Shown here one piece after another: positions 23,396 through 30,004 of a DNA stretch of 31,986 nt (positions within the stretch are counted from its first letter, which is position 1; each line of letters starts with the position of its first letter). The position numbers were made by a program, and so were the translations under genes. The DNA is from a virus. The stretch is taken from positions 1 to 31,986 of the IMG/VR virus record IMGVR_UViG_3300031722_000114. One strand, 5' to 3'. The notes below the pieces were generated by a model. The model was not told where the DNA came from and did no database searches. It worked only from the letters and a program-made list of their open reading frames with translations.

Positions 23396-24385
23396 CTATA
23401 TAGAAAAATCAGAAAATTTTCTAATAAATTGTATATTTAAATTAATTTCCCTTGATATTTCTCTCTTCAAACAATCACGATTGTATGCAGAAATAGCACC
23501 TTTGTAATAATTACTAAATTCTGATTTTTCTTTCCATTTTTTAATCATTTCATTTCTTTCTTTCTCAGATAAATATTGTGGTTTATGTGTCCATATTCCA
23601 TCATATTCTATAAACAAATCCAAAGACTTGATATAAAAATCACAAGCAAATAAATATTTAGTTTCTTTACTATAATATCTTTTATCTCTATATTGACGAA
23701 CAATATCTGAATATCCAAACAATTCTATTAGATTATAATATATTTCATTCTCCTCTTTAGATTTTTCATAAGAACCATTTTTCTTTTTGGTTTCGTGTAT
23801 TTTTGATATAGTACTTGATAGATATGACATATTTCCTACACCATATCTTTCCAAACATGTTTTCTCATATTTTCCTTTGAATTCGTCAGTTTGTTGATAC
23901 CATTCTACACCGTAAATTTTAAGATTTGTTTGCTTTGATTTTTCTACAAAATCTTCTATAAGCATATGATTTTCGACACCATATTTTTTCAAGCATGTTT
24001 CTTTATATTTTTCTTTATATTCATCAGTTTTGGAATAATTTTCGACACCATATTTTTCTAAACAAGTCAATTCTGCTTTTATATAATTTTTCTTACAATT
24101 GTCTGACCATTTTTCAGATGATTGAAATTTTTTAGCACATATTTTTGAGCAGCAAACCTGATAACAGTATTTGTGTCTGTCAAAATTCGATTGCTTTCCA
24201 CAAATTTCACAATATTGTATATTAAAATTACTATTAATTATATGCCACATTCTTTGTTTTGGAGTTATGTGTTTGCAACTATCATCTAGAAATGAAGTTA
24301 ATTCACATATTTTCCTAAATTCACATATTTTAATACTTGATTTGTATGTGTTGTTATTATACCAATTTATTAAATCATTGTACAT
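23396..24385 (-). CDS. Free-standing homing endonuclease, Vsr/EDxHD-like, with zinc finger and YGVEN repeats
   Basis: The only gene on the minus strand, 329 aa. Order of parts: a cysteine cluster CxxC...CC...C at about 59-83, likely zinc-binding; four repeats of about 23 residues with the core TCLEKYGVEN at 107-116, 130-139, 153-162 (diverged) and 176-185, typical of DNA-binding modules in phage homing endonucleases; and a C-terminal nuclease core with Glu near 212-214, Asp249 in 'FACDFYIKSLDLFIEYDG' and 'EYDGIWTH' at 260-267. This fits the Vsr-like EDxHD endonucleases first described beside split-intein genes. It lies tail to tail with the tape-measure-like gene (8-base gap) and head to head with the gp4-like gene. 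It may have driven spread of the split inteins here, though it does not sit between any visible halves. Confidence 0.78.
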   Translation of the reverse strand: MYNDLINWYNNNTYKSSIKICEFRKICELTSFLDDSCKHITPKQRMWHIINSNFNIQYCEICGKQSNFDRHKYCYQVCCSKICAKKFQSSEKWSDNCKKNYIKAELTCLEKYGVENYSKTDEYKEKYKETCLKKYGVENHMLIEDFVEKSKQTNLKIYGVEWYQQTDEFKGKYEKTCLERYGVGNMSYLSSTISKIHETKKKNGSYEKSKEENEIYYNLIELFGYSDIVRQYRDKRYYSKETKYLFACDFYIKSLDLFIEYDGIWTHKPQYLSEKERNEMIKKWKEKSEFSNYYKGAISAYNRDCLKREISREINLNIQFIRKFSDFSI

Positions 24386-24431
24386 GTTTTTTAATTTTAT
24401 TTATTTTAATCTATACGTAATACCAATTTAC

Positions 24432-24439
24432 TAAATAAA
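24432..24439 (+). promoter_or_regulatory. Late-promoter-like box TAAATAAA upstream of the gp4-like gene
   Basis: In TTTACTAAATAAAGTAAAAG, 18 bases before the ATG at 24450. It differs from the other boxes at the last base; the upstream TTTACTAAATAA is shared with the box at 5181 apart from one position. Confidence 0.4.
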
Positions 24440-24449
24440 GTAAAAGGAC

Positions 24450-24947
24450 ATGGGGAAATTAGAAATATTAAATCCTATTCATGCTAATAGTAGATTTCAT
24501 CAAGGATATCATCACTTGGAAAATCCTGATAAATTAATAGGATATTATAATATGAAATTAGGAATAATTTATAGGAGTGGATTGGAGTTAAAATTCATTC
24601 AAGTTTTAGATTCATCATCAAAATGTAAAAGATGGTCATACGAAAGTGATGATCTAATTATTAGCTATCTTAACCCTGTAAAACAAAAAATATGTAGCTA
24701 CTACCCTGATTTTTATGTTGAAATGGTTGGAAACTCTAATAAACTTACGAAATACATAATTGAGGTAAAATCACGTAAAGATACTGAAAAACCTGACAGG
24801 GAGAAATATAAAAGTAAAGAAAAATATTTATATCAGTTGGCTATATCAGCTGTAACTGAGGCAAAGAGAAAAGCAGCCGTTGAATTCTGTAAAAATAAAG
24901 GTATGCGGTATGAATACATTACGGAAGACTATTTTATTAAGAAATGA
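24450..24947 (+). CDS. 4: Head completion protein, gp4-like
   Basis: A 165-aa protein matching T4 gp4 (also called gp50; 150 aa) in order and spacing: 'YRSGLELKFIQVLD' at 41-54 (YRSNWEKFFFEWLD in T4), 'RWSYESDDLIISY' at 61-73 (WGSETAVIPY), 'YPDFYVEM' at 85-92 (YFMDIWM), 'YIIEVKSRKD' at 102-111 (FIEIKPKKE) and 'YITED' at 156-160 (ILTED). Glu46, Asp87 and Glu105-x-Lys107 form a PD-(D/E)xK-type nuclease set as in the TnsA-like fold. The protein finishes filled heads before tail joining. The first 35 residues extend beyond T4 gp4. A late-type box and an AGGA just before the ATG are visible. Confidence 0.82.
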   Translation: MGKLEILNPIHANSRFHQGYHHLENPDKLIGYYNMKLGIIYRSGLELKFIQVLDSSSKCKRWSYESDDLIISYLNPVKQKICSYYPDFYVEMVGNSNKLTKYIIEVKSRKDTEKPDREKYKSKEKYLYQLAISAVTEAKRKAAVEFCKNKGMRYEYITEDYFIKK

Positions 24948-24980
24948 CATGACAAACTGACATATATGGTAACTGACAAG
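24944..24980 (+). promoter_or_regulatory. Repeated ACTGACA boxes, possible activator sites (copy 1)
   Basis: ACTGACATATAT at 24956-24967 and ACTGACA at 24972-24978, 16 bases apart, with a looser TGACATGACA before them. They lie about 110 bases upstream of the sigma-54-like element at 25085, the usual distance for enhancer-binding sites. Confidence 0.4.
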
Positions 24981-25010
24981 TTACACGACATTTTGTCATA
25001 TAAGTTTGTA

Positions 25011-25110
25011 AAAAGATGTTAATAGCAACGCTTTATTTGTTAAAGATTGTTAAAGGTGTATGAATTGACATATATGATAACAAATTTGGCACGACTTTTG
25101 TAGTAAAAGA
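25011..25110 (+). repeat. Duplicated promoter region of about 100 bp, copy 1
   Basis: Closely similar to 27823-27921. It contains a doubled TTGTTAAAG-type motif (25037-25055), then a nearly identical block starting TATGAATTGACATATAT at 25059 and running through the sigma-54-like element. This 195-base gap (24948-25142) holds no gene. Confidence 0.8.
25085..25102 (+). promoter_or_regulatory. Sigma-54-like promoter (-24/-12), copy 1
   Basis: TTTGGCACGACTTTTGTA matches the sigma-54 consensus TGGCACG-N4-TTGC(A/T) with exact spacing and one change (TTGT for TTGC). A transcript would start near 25113, 30 bases before the ATG at 25143. No Bacteroidota -33/-7 promoter (TTTG / TAnnTTTG) with proper spacing is visible here. 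Confidence 0.5.
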
Positions 25111-25142
25111 GGAAATAATCAATAATTTAAAAAATAGAAATT

Positions 25143-25370
25143 ATGACTGCAGCAGAATCAAAAGCCAAATCTTTAAAAGTTCAATCTTTAAAGAATTTTA
25201 TAGGCGAAAATAGTGAAGAAATTGGTGTGTCAAAGGTTGATTCATCAACTATTAAGGGTGTCAAATACATTTCAATTCCTCAGGAATTAAGGGTATCAAC
25301 GTCAATCTTTAAAAAAATAGGGATTGTAATACGTTATCATAACAATTTTTATTATTTATCAATAAAATAA
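25143..25370 (+). CDS. Hypothetical protein, 75 aa
   Basis: First gene behind the sigma-54-like promoter, about 30 bases from the predicted transcript start. The N-terminal half is helical and basic (ESKAKSLKVQSLKNFI), the C-terminal half beta-rich (GVKYISIPQEL, IGIVIRYHNNFYYLSIK). No family is recognised. Its start lies in a 25-base leader (25121-25145) found again before three genes in the next block, which hints at shared translational control. Likely an early, host-directed protein by position only. Confidence 0.65.
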   Translation: MTAAESKAKSLKVQSLKNFIGENSEEIGVSKVDSSTIKGVKYISIPQELRVSTSIFKKIGIVIRYHNNFYYLSIK

Positions 25371-25379
25371 TATAAAATT

Positions 25380-25604
25380 ATGGCTAAAAACATTATAATT
25401 AATAAAGCTGTTTCAAACGATAACAAAATAGAATTCAGAGCTTTGGGATTGTATAATGAATGGTTCTCATTCAACGCTAACAAAGAAAATGGTTATTGGA
25501 ATCTTATAAGAAGAATAGGAATGGATAAATTTCCTGTTGCTCAAAAAATACTCACAATAAAAGAAATTTATAAACTTGCAATACAAAATTGTAGTAAACA
25601 CTAA
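25380..25604 (+). CDS. Hypothetical protein, 74 aa
   Basis: A small basic protein, nine bases after the preceding gene, with two tryptophans (EWFSFN, GYWNLIRR) and a helical C-terminus (KEIYKLAIQNCSKH). There is no membrane segment, signal peptide or metal motif. I recognise no family. It is part of the block of small genes transcribed from the promoter at 25085. Confidence 0.62.
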   Translation: MAKNIIINKAVSNDNKIEFRALGLYNEWFSFNANKENGYWNLIRRIGMDKFPVAQKILTIKEIYKLAIQNCSKH

Positions 25605-25633
25605 TTATAAACTAATTTAAAAATATAGGAACT

Positions 25634-25930
25634 ATGGTAGAAATCACTGATTGCGTAAAGACAACTAAAAATGATTATGAACTAATAACTAAAATTATTA
25701 GCAGAGCAATAGAACTTGTTAGGTTTGTACATTTAAATGAACCTATAAACCGTGGTTCATCACTAATGGATTTTGACAAATGTCATACTCACGGAAACCC
25801 TATTGATTTCAAACAACTTTTGGAATCAAATGATTCTGATTTTTATCATGATTTCTTTGGTATTAGAAACAATATTAACAGAGAAAATGGTATGCTAGAA
25901 AATAATTTCTTACCAAGGTGTTCTAAATAA
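25634..25930 (+). CDS. Hypothetical protein, 98 aa
   Basis: A small protein with a helical first part (DYELITKIISRAIELVRFVHL) and a polar second part containing 'DKCHTHGNP' and 'YHDFFGIRNNINREN'. The His/Cys residues are too few to claim a metal site. No family is recognised. It lies 29 bases after the previous gene and 32 bases before the sigma/MORN fusion gene, in the same orientation. Confidence 0.62.
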   Translation: MVEITDCVKTTKNDYELITKIISRAIELVRFVHLNEPINRGSSLMDFDKCHTHGNPIDFKQLLESNDSDFYHDFFGIRNNINRENGMLENNFLPRCSK

Positions 25931-25962
25931 AAATTTAATTTAACATAAGTATAATTTGAAAA

Positions 25963-27456
25963 ATGGGGATTATGGAATATAAAACAGGTAATAAAATCTT
26001 AGATATTAGATTAAAAGTAGCTATTGATTTCGAAACTAAAAATTACTATAACTTGTCTGATACGTACAAAAAGAAATTCACACTTCAACAATGGATTGAT
26101 ACGCAGGTTTTTGGTAGATTGTTTTTAACAGGAACTAAACATAATTTCGTTTGGTCTAAATTTTGGCAAGAATTTTATGAGCAGTGTTATTCCATCGCCT
26201 TTCAAGTAGTCAAAGACAGAGATATGGCTGACATAATTGTATGTAACCAATTTGACGCTTTCAGAAATAGGAAAAAATACGGCAATGCTGATCTTTATGA
26301 TTTAAAAAAGAGTCTGAAAACCAAAATAGAAAAACTATCAAAAACATATGATGATGTTGATGCCGCAATTTTAAAGTCATCTATATTATTATTGAAAACC
26401 AAAATATCAATTTTAGAGGATAAATTAATTAATTTTCATTTTGAAGAATTAGAATACGCCAATAAATCACAAGATGAAATTTACGCATTAGAACTCCAAA
26501 AATTAACATCTTGTGATACAACCCTCCAAAATAATGAAATAAATCCAAACGGTTGGTTTAAACCTAAAGAGCCAATAGCGGGTTATGTTCTTATGGCTAT
26601 AAGACATACAGCAATGATGGAATATAACAAAGTTAATTGTGGTAAAGTTATCAATATTTCTAAAATCATTTCCAATTCGTCAAACAAGACAATATCTGAA
26701 GGTGATTTTACAGACATAATAGCTGAGGTTAAAAGCGAGGTTGATGAAATCTATGAAATCTATAATACCAATTTAACTGAATTCAGTATGAAATCAGAGG
26801 AAGATTTCAAACATGAAGAAATAGACCTAATACCAAAAAAGAAACTCAAAAGGGCAAAGGAATTATACGAGTTATCCAAAAACCCTGATATATTGATTGA
26901 CTTCTTTTTCAATGATCTAACACACAACCAATTATTCAAGAAATATGGTTTTAATACATCGGGTGCTGTTAAGTCAATAGTGTCAAGGGCTAATAGGTTT
27001 GTCGTTTCCGTAATAGCCAACGAGATAGAAACAGAAAAGATAACCAACAGGGAAGCAGATAATGGTACTGTCAGATTTTATTATCCAAATACATACGGAT
27101 GTCTTAAAGAAAGCTGTGAAATTAATAACAAGCAAAGACATGGTGAAAATATTCTATACTTTGAAAATGGCAATATCAAAAAGAAAAAACATTGGGAAAA
27201 CGGGAAATTGGTAGGTGATTTTATTACATATTACGAAAACAAAAAAGTAAAGCAAAAAGGACAATTTGATAATGGTGAGAAAATAGGCAAATGGTTTAAT
27301 TATGATGAATCGGGTAAAATCGAGGAAATCAAAATTTATGGCGATGATAACTGTTACTCATATATCATTTATGATGAATTCGGGCAAGTAGAGGAAAAAG
27401 GACATATCAACGGATTTGGTAATCAAATAATAGATTTCTCAAAATCAATTTATTAA
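25963..27456 (+). CDS. Sigma-70-like protein fused to MORN-type repeats, 497 aa
   Basis: Three parts are visible. Residues 66-100 (FYEQCYSIAFQVVKDRDMADIIV in part) resemble sigma-70 region 2.1-2.2, and 204-223 (IAGYVLMAIRHTAMMEYNK) resemble region 2.3-2.4; between them is a helical, Lys-rich insertion of about 95 residues. Residues 310-348 (FFFNDLTHNQLFKKYGF... GAVKSIVSRANRF) resemble the region 4 helix-turn-helix. Residues 392-485 then hold at least three MORN_2-type repeats (GENILYFENGNIKKKKHWENG, GDFITYYENKKVKQKGQFDNG, GKWFNYDESGKIEEIK in part). So a transcription-factor-like module is joined to a protein- or lipid-binding repeat. A second start at 25972 (ATTATGG context) is also possible. 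The sigma assignment is by pattern and less sure than the MORN repeats. Confidence 0.6.
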   Translation: MGIMEYKTGNKILDIRLKVAIDFETKNYYNLSDTYKKKFTLQQWIDTQVFGRLFLTGTKHNFVWSKFWQEFYEQCYSIAFQVVKDRDMADIIVCNQFDAFRNRKKYGNADLYDLKKSLKTKIEKLSKTYDDVDAAILKSSILLLKTKISILEDKLINFHFEELEYANKSQDEIYALELQKLTSCDTTLQNNEINPNGWFKPKEPIAGYVLMAIRHTAMMEYNKVNCGKVINISKIISNSSNKTISEGDFTDIIAEVKSEVDEIYEIYNTNLTEFSMKSEEDFKHEEIDLIPKKKLKRAKELYELSKNPDILIDFFFNDLTHNQLFKKYGFNTSGAVKSIVSRANRFVVSVIANEIETEKITNREADNGTVRFYYPNTYGCLKESCEINNKQRHGENILYFENGNIKKKKHWENGKLVGDFITYYENKKVKQKGQFDNGEKIGKWFNYDESGKIEEIKIYGDDNCYSYIIYDEFGQVEEKGHINGFGNQIIDFSKSIY

Positions 27457-27752
27457 TGAAAATAATATCGACATATAAAGTGACATACCAAAACGGTATG
27501 TCACAAATAAAAAATCTCATAGAGCATGAAGATTTTTTAAATGATATAAAACCTACTGATGTACAGATAGATGCTTTGGAATCAAAGAAAAAATTTAAAG
27601 AAACAAATTATTTAAAGAAACAATTAAAGGAAAAATACGGGCAATTTTGGTTTACTAATAAATCACCAATGTACTATGCAATTGAAAATAATGTATTGGA
27701 ACTTTATAATGGAAAATCGATTTCAGTAATAATGGAAAAGTTAAAAATTTGA
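27456..27752 (+). CDS. Hypothetical protein, 98 aa
   Basis: Its ATG shares one base with the TAA of the sigma/MORN gene, so translation is likely coupled. The protein is basic: 'ISTYKVTYQNGMSQIKNL' at the start, a helical centre (LESKKKFKETNYLKKQLKEK), then 'QFWFTNKSPMYYAIENN'. No family is recognised. Coupling to the sigma/MORN gene suggests a partner or regulator of that protein, but there is no motif to support it. Confidence 0.62.
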   Translation: MKIISTYKVTYQNGMSQIKNLIEHEDFLNDIKPTDVQIDALESKKKFKETNYLKKQLKEKYGQFWFTNKSPMYYAIENNVLELYNGKSISVIMEKLKI

Positions 27753-27791
27753 CTGACATACATGGCGAACTGACATACATATTAACTGACA
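27752..27791 (+). promoter_or_regulatory. Repeated ACTGACA boxes, possible activator sites (copy 2)
   Basis: ACTGACATACAT at 27752-27763 and 27769-27780 and ACTGACA at 27785-27791, spaced 17 and 16 bases. The last box is about 107 bases upstream of the sigma-54-like element at 27896, nearly the same distance as in copy 1. Confidence 0.42.
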
Positions 27792-27824
27792 GGTGACATG
27801 ACAAACATGTCACCTGTCAGTTAA
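27782..27824. repeat. Perfect 19-bp inverted repeat with 5-base loop
   Basis: TTAACTGACAGGTGACATG, loop ACAAA, then its exact reverse complement. The arms include the ACTGACA box seen as direct repeats just upstream. It follows the 98-aa gene by 29 bases. There is no T run on either side, so it may be an operator or processing site as easily as a terminator. Confidence 0.8.
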
Positions 27825-27921
27825 AAAATGTTAAAATTATGCTTTTTGTGTTAAGGTTTGTTAAGGTTTTATGAATTGACATATATAATAACAAATTTGG
27901 CATGATTTTTGTAATAATTTT
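27823..27921 (+). repeat. Duplicated promoter region of about 100 bp, copy 2
   Basis: Counterpart of 25011-25110. The block starting TATGAATTGACATATA at 27869 and running to TTTTGTAATAA differs from copy 1 at only a few positions. The surrounding 194-base gap (27753-27946) holds no gene. Confidence 0.8.
27896..27913 (+). promoter_or_regulatory. Sigma-54-like promoter (-24/-12), copy 2
   Basis: TTTGGCATGATTTTTGTA keeps the GG and TTG elements and the spacing of the copy at 25085, with two transitions (CAC to CAT, ACTT to ATTT). A transcript would start near 27924, 23 bases before the ATG at 27947. Confidence 0.45.
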
Positions 27922-27946
27922 GGAAATAATTTAAAAAATAGAAATT

Positions 27947-28057
27947 ATGAAAACAGAAATCCTCTCAGCAGAAAATCTTTATAAAATTATTGGCGTTTTA
28001 TTTGTAATTGGATGCTTATCGTTTTATTGGTTGCGTGTAATTCAGGAAATAATTTAA
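27947..28057 (+). CDS. Single-pass membrane peptide, 36 aa
   Basis: A very short gene that begins MKTEILSAENLYK and continues with one hydrophobic segment (IIGVLFVIGCLSFYW, about residues 14-28), ending RVIQEII. It is the first gene behind the second sigma-54-like promoter. Its start carries the same 25-base leader as the gene at 25143, exactly identical over 27925-27949, which supports it as real. Small single-pass peptides of this kind in phages can act on the host membrane or its proteins, but no specific role is shown. Confidence 0.55.
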   Translation: MKTEILSAENLYKIIGVLFVIGCLSFYWLRVIQEII

Positions 28058-28069
28058 TAAATAGAAATT

Positions 28070-28372
28070 ATGGCAACAGCTAGAGCATTAACAGCCTCTG
28101 AATTGAATGCTAAACTAATTAGCTTTGGATTCAAACCCAATCAAGGAATTAAAATTGAAAATGATAATAATTACAACGCAGACAGAATCATTTTTGGTGA
28201 AAATACTAAAAATGGTGATAGTAGCTTGGGTCTTTACATTTTCAAGCCTATGAAAGGTTATACAGACTGTGGAAACCTCTATTGTGTTTGTTGGTATTCT
28301 AAATGTAAAGCAGCACAGAAGCATGAAATAGTAAAATTGATAGAAAAATCGTTAAATATAAAAATAATTTAA
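28070..28372 (+). CDS. Hypothetical protein, 100 aa
   Basis: The start lies in the repeated leader (28048-28072, one mismatch). The protein begins with a helix (TASELNAKLISFGF), then a beta-rich centre (ADRIIFGENTK, SLGLYIFKPMKG) and a 'DCGNLYCVCWYSKCKAAQKHE' type segment with four cysteines (about 77-89) that could bind a metal or form a small knuckle; it ends in a helix. No family is recognised. Confidence 0.62.
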   Translation: MATARALTASELNAKLISFGFKPNQGIKIENDNNYNADRIIFGENTKNGDSSLGLYIFKPMKGYTDCGNLYCVCWYSKCKAAQKHEIVKLIEKSLNIKII

Positions 28373-28384
28373 AAAATACAAATT

Positions 28385-28804
28385 ATGAACTCAGCAGAAA
28401 ATTACTTATCGTTATCAAATTTGCTTGAAATTAGGGAAATCATTCAAGAAGAATTATTAAAAAGGGGTTTTACAGCACCTATACTAAAAATTGAAGAAAC
28501 TGTTGACATAATGGGTTCTCATCACATTGAGCTTTCCACAGCTTATTTCCAAACCACACCCGTAATATTCAAAAAACTACGTATCACAAATTTTAATACC
28601 TCTGTAAGTATTGGTAAATTAAGTGATCTAGCCACAAATGCAACTCCAAACCTGCTTGACAAGGATTATGTTATGGTATGGGTCACTACTAATTTATCTT
28701 ATGAATCTTTTGGTGGTGGTTCAAATGGATTAAACTTACTTAATTTTTGGTTTAACGTTTTTGGAAAGAAAAAATTCGACGTTAAAATCAGCCACATAGA
28801 TTAA
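28385..28804 (+). CDS. Hypothetical protein, 139 aa
   Basis: The start carries the repeated leader (28363-28387, one mismatch to copy 1). A helical N-terminus (SNLLEIREIIQEELLKRG) is followed by strands (PVIFKKLRITNF, DYVMVWVTTNLSYESF) and a glycine-rich turn (FGGGSNGLN). The pattern is that of a small alpha/beta domain without catalytic motifs. No family is recognised. It is 12 bases after the previous gene. Confidence 0.62.
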   Translation: MNSAENYLSLSNLLEIREIIQEELLKRGFTAPILKIEETVDIMGSHHIELSTAYFQTTPVIFKKLRITNFNTSVSIGKLSDLATNATPNLLDKDYVMVWVTTNLSYESFGGGSNGLNLLNFWFNVFGKKKFDVKISHID

Positions 28805-28860
28805 TTATAAAATATCCAATTATAAAATACAAACTAATTTAACAATAACAATTCATTATT

Positions 28861-29289
28861 ATGACAAAAGACGAAGAAATAAAATTACTAACCAAACTAT
28901 GCAACTCTGATAGTTATTTTTCACAGTATTTCGGTAAAAGTCTTGATTTGATGATTAACAATATCAATAACGATGTGGCTATAGAAAATGGGCTTCCGTT
29001 TGAAGCTAAGGAAACATTTTTGAAACACGAAATAAAAACCTTGGAATCTTCAATTTTATCATTGGAATTAATCCATAAAGATGAAATTGCAGAAAAAGAA
29101 AAGCAAATATTGGCAGAAAAAATGGGTTGGATGGATTTTCTGCTAGTTAAAGCGGAAGAATTAAAGGATGATGGTCTTGAAATCATGGTAATAGAGGAAA
29201 TAGGGTTGGATATGGTTTTAAAACGTAAACGCATATTGGAACTAAAATTATCTGAAACACAAATTGATTACTTAATATCAAAAATTTAA
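28861..29289 (+). CDS. Hypothetical helical protein, 142 aa
   Basis: Almost entirely helical and charged. The stretch from about residue 55 to 85 (IKTLESSILSLELIHKDEIAEKEK in part) has heptad-like spacing and may form a coiled coil. There is no membrane segment or metal motif. The start context is ATTATTATG. It is separated by 56 bases from the previous gene and 16 from the next. No family is recognised. Confidence 0.62.
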   Translation: MTKDEEIKLLTKLCNSDSYFSQYFGKSLDLMINNINNDVAIENGLPFEAKETFLKHEIKTLESSILSLELIHKDEIAEKEKQILAEKMGWMDFLLVKAEELKDDGLEIMVIEEIGLDMVLKRKRILELKLSETQIDYLISKI

Positions 29290-29305
29290 TTTAACAATTA
29301 TAATC

Positions 29306-29992
29306 ATGGCAAAAGCAAATTTAGTAAAAACAGCACAGAGTAATATTTACTCAAGGGGAAAAAGGGTTGAATATACATCATTAAAAGGTAAAAGAGAGGG
29401 GCAAATACTTTCTAAAATTGACCGCACACAACCATATGACGAAACTGACACAGTTTTAATCAAAAAGGGTGAATCTTATTATTGGTGGCAGTTTTTACAT
29501 GGTGGTAAAAATATAAGTAAAACACAACCAAGACAATCACAACTTACACAAAGTGAATTCATGTCATGTTATTATTCCATGCAAGAGCAAATTGAGGACA
29601 TTTCGGTTATAACTATAACTAATGCTGAGGAATTATCTGAATTTATTGAAAATATCAAATCCAATGCCGAAACTCTCCGTGATGAAACCCAAGACAAATT
29701 GGATGGTATACCTGATTCTTTACAGTCCTCACCAACAGGTGAACTTATGCAAGAACGTATTGATGAAATGGATGAAATAATATCACAATTTGACGATATT
29801 GATGTAGAATATGATGAAGACATTGATGATATTAATACAGATGTTGCTAATGATTTGGATATCAATACAGGTGTAGATGGTTGGGAAAAAGAACTACCCG
29901 AAGAAAATGTAAATGATAAAAAGCAAGAAAAGCTTCAAGAGTGGGTTGATGAAAGAATCGAAGAAATTAGAAATGTTTGTTTTAGCTTTTAA
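29306..29992 (+). CDS. Hypothetical acidic protein, 228 aa
   Basis: Residues 1-80 are basic and compact (GKREGQILSKIDRT, ESYYWWQFLHGGKN). Residues about 110-160 are helical, with 'LDGIPDSLQSSPTGELMQER' followed by 'IDEMDEIISQ', a pattern that recurs in uncharacterised phage and plasmid proteins. Residues 150-190 are strongly acidic (DDIDVEYDEDIDDI), and a charged helix ends the protein. A basic head with an acidic tail suggests binding to nucleic acid or mimicry of it, but this is inference from composition. No named family is recognised. Confidence 0.65.
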   Translation: MAKANLVKTAQSNIYSRGKRVEYTSLKGKREGQILSKIDRTQPYDETDTVLIKKGESYYWWQFLHGGKNISKTQPRQSQLTQSEFMSCYYSMQEQIEDISVITITNAEELSEFIENIKSNAETLRDETQDKLDGIPDSLQSSPTGELMQERIDEMDEIISQFDDIDVEYDEDIDDINTDVANDLDINTGVDGWEKELPEENVNDKKQEKLQEWVDERIEEIRNVCFSF

Positions 29993-30004
29993 AAATATAT
30001 AAAA

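Noticed and set aside
24386-24434. Frame of 87 codons on the plus strand at 24171-24434
   Set aside because: It is antisense to the homing endonuclease gene and has the hydrophobic, Cys/Leu-rich look of a shadow frame.
25065-25093. Standard -35/-10 promoter starting at the TTGACA in the duplicated block
   Set aside because: At 17 bases spacing the -10 position reads GGCACG; the Bacteroidota -7 element TAnnTTTG is also not found at the right distance.
25963-27456. Antitoxin of the YwqK type, suggested by the MORN_2 repeats
   Set aside because: The repeats are only the C-terminal quarter; the larger N-terminal part looks like a sigma factor, and no toxin gene is paired with it.
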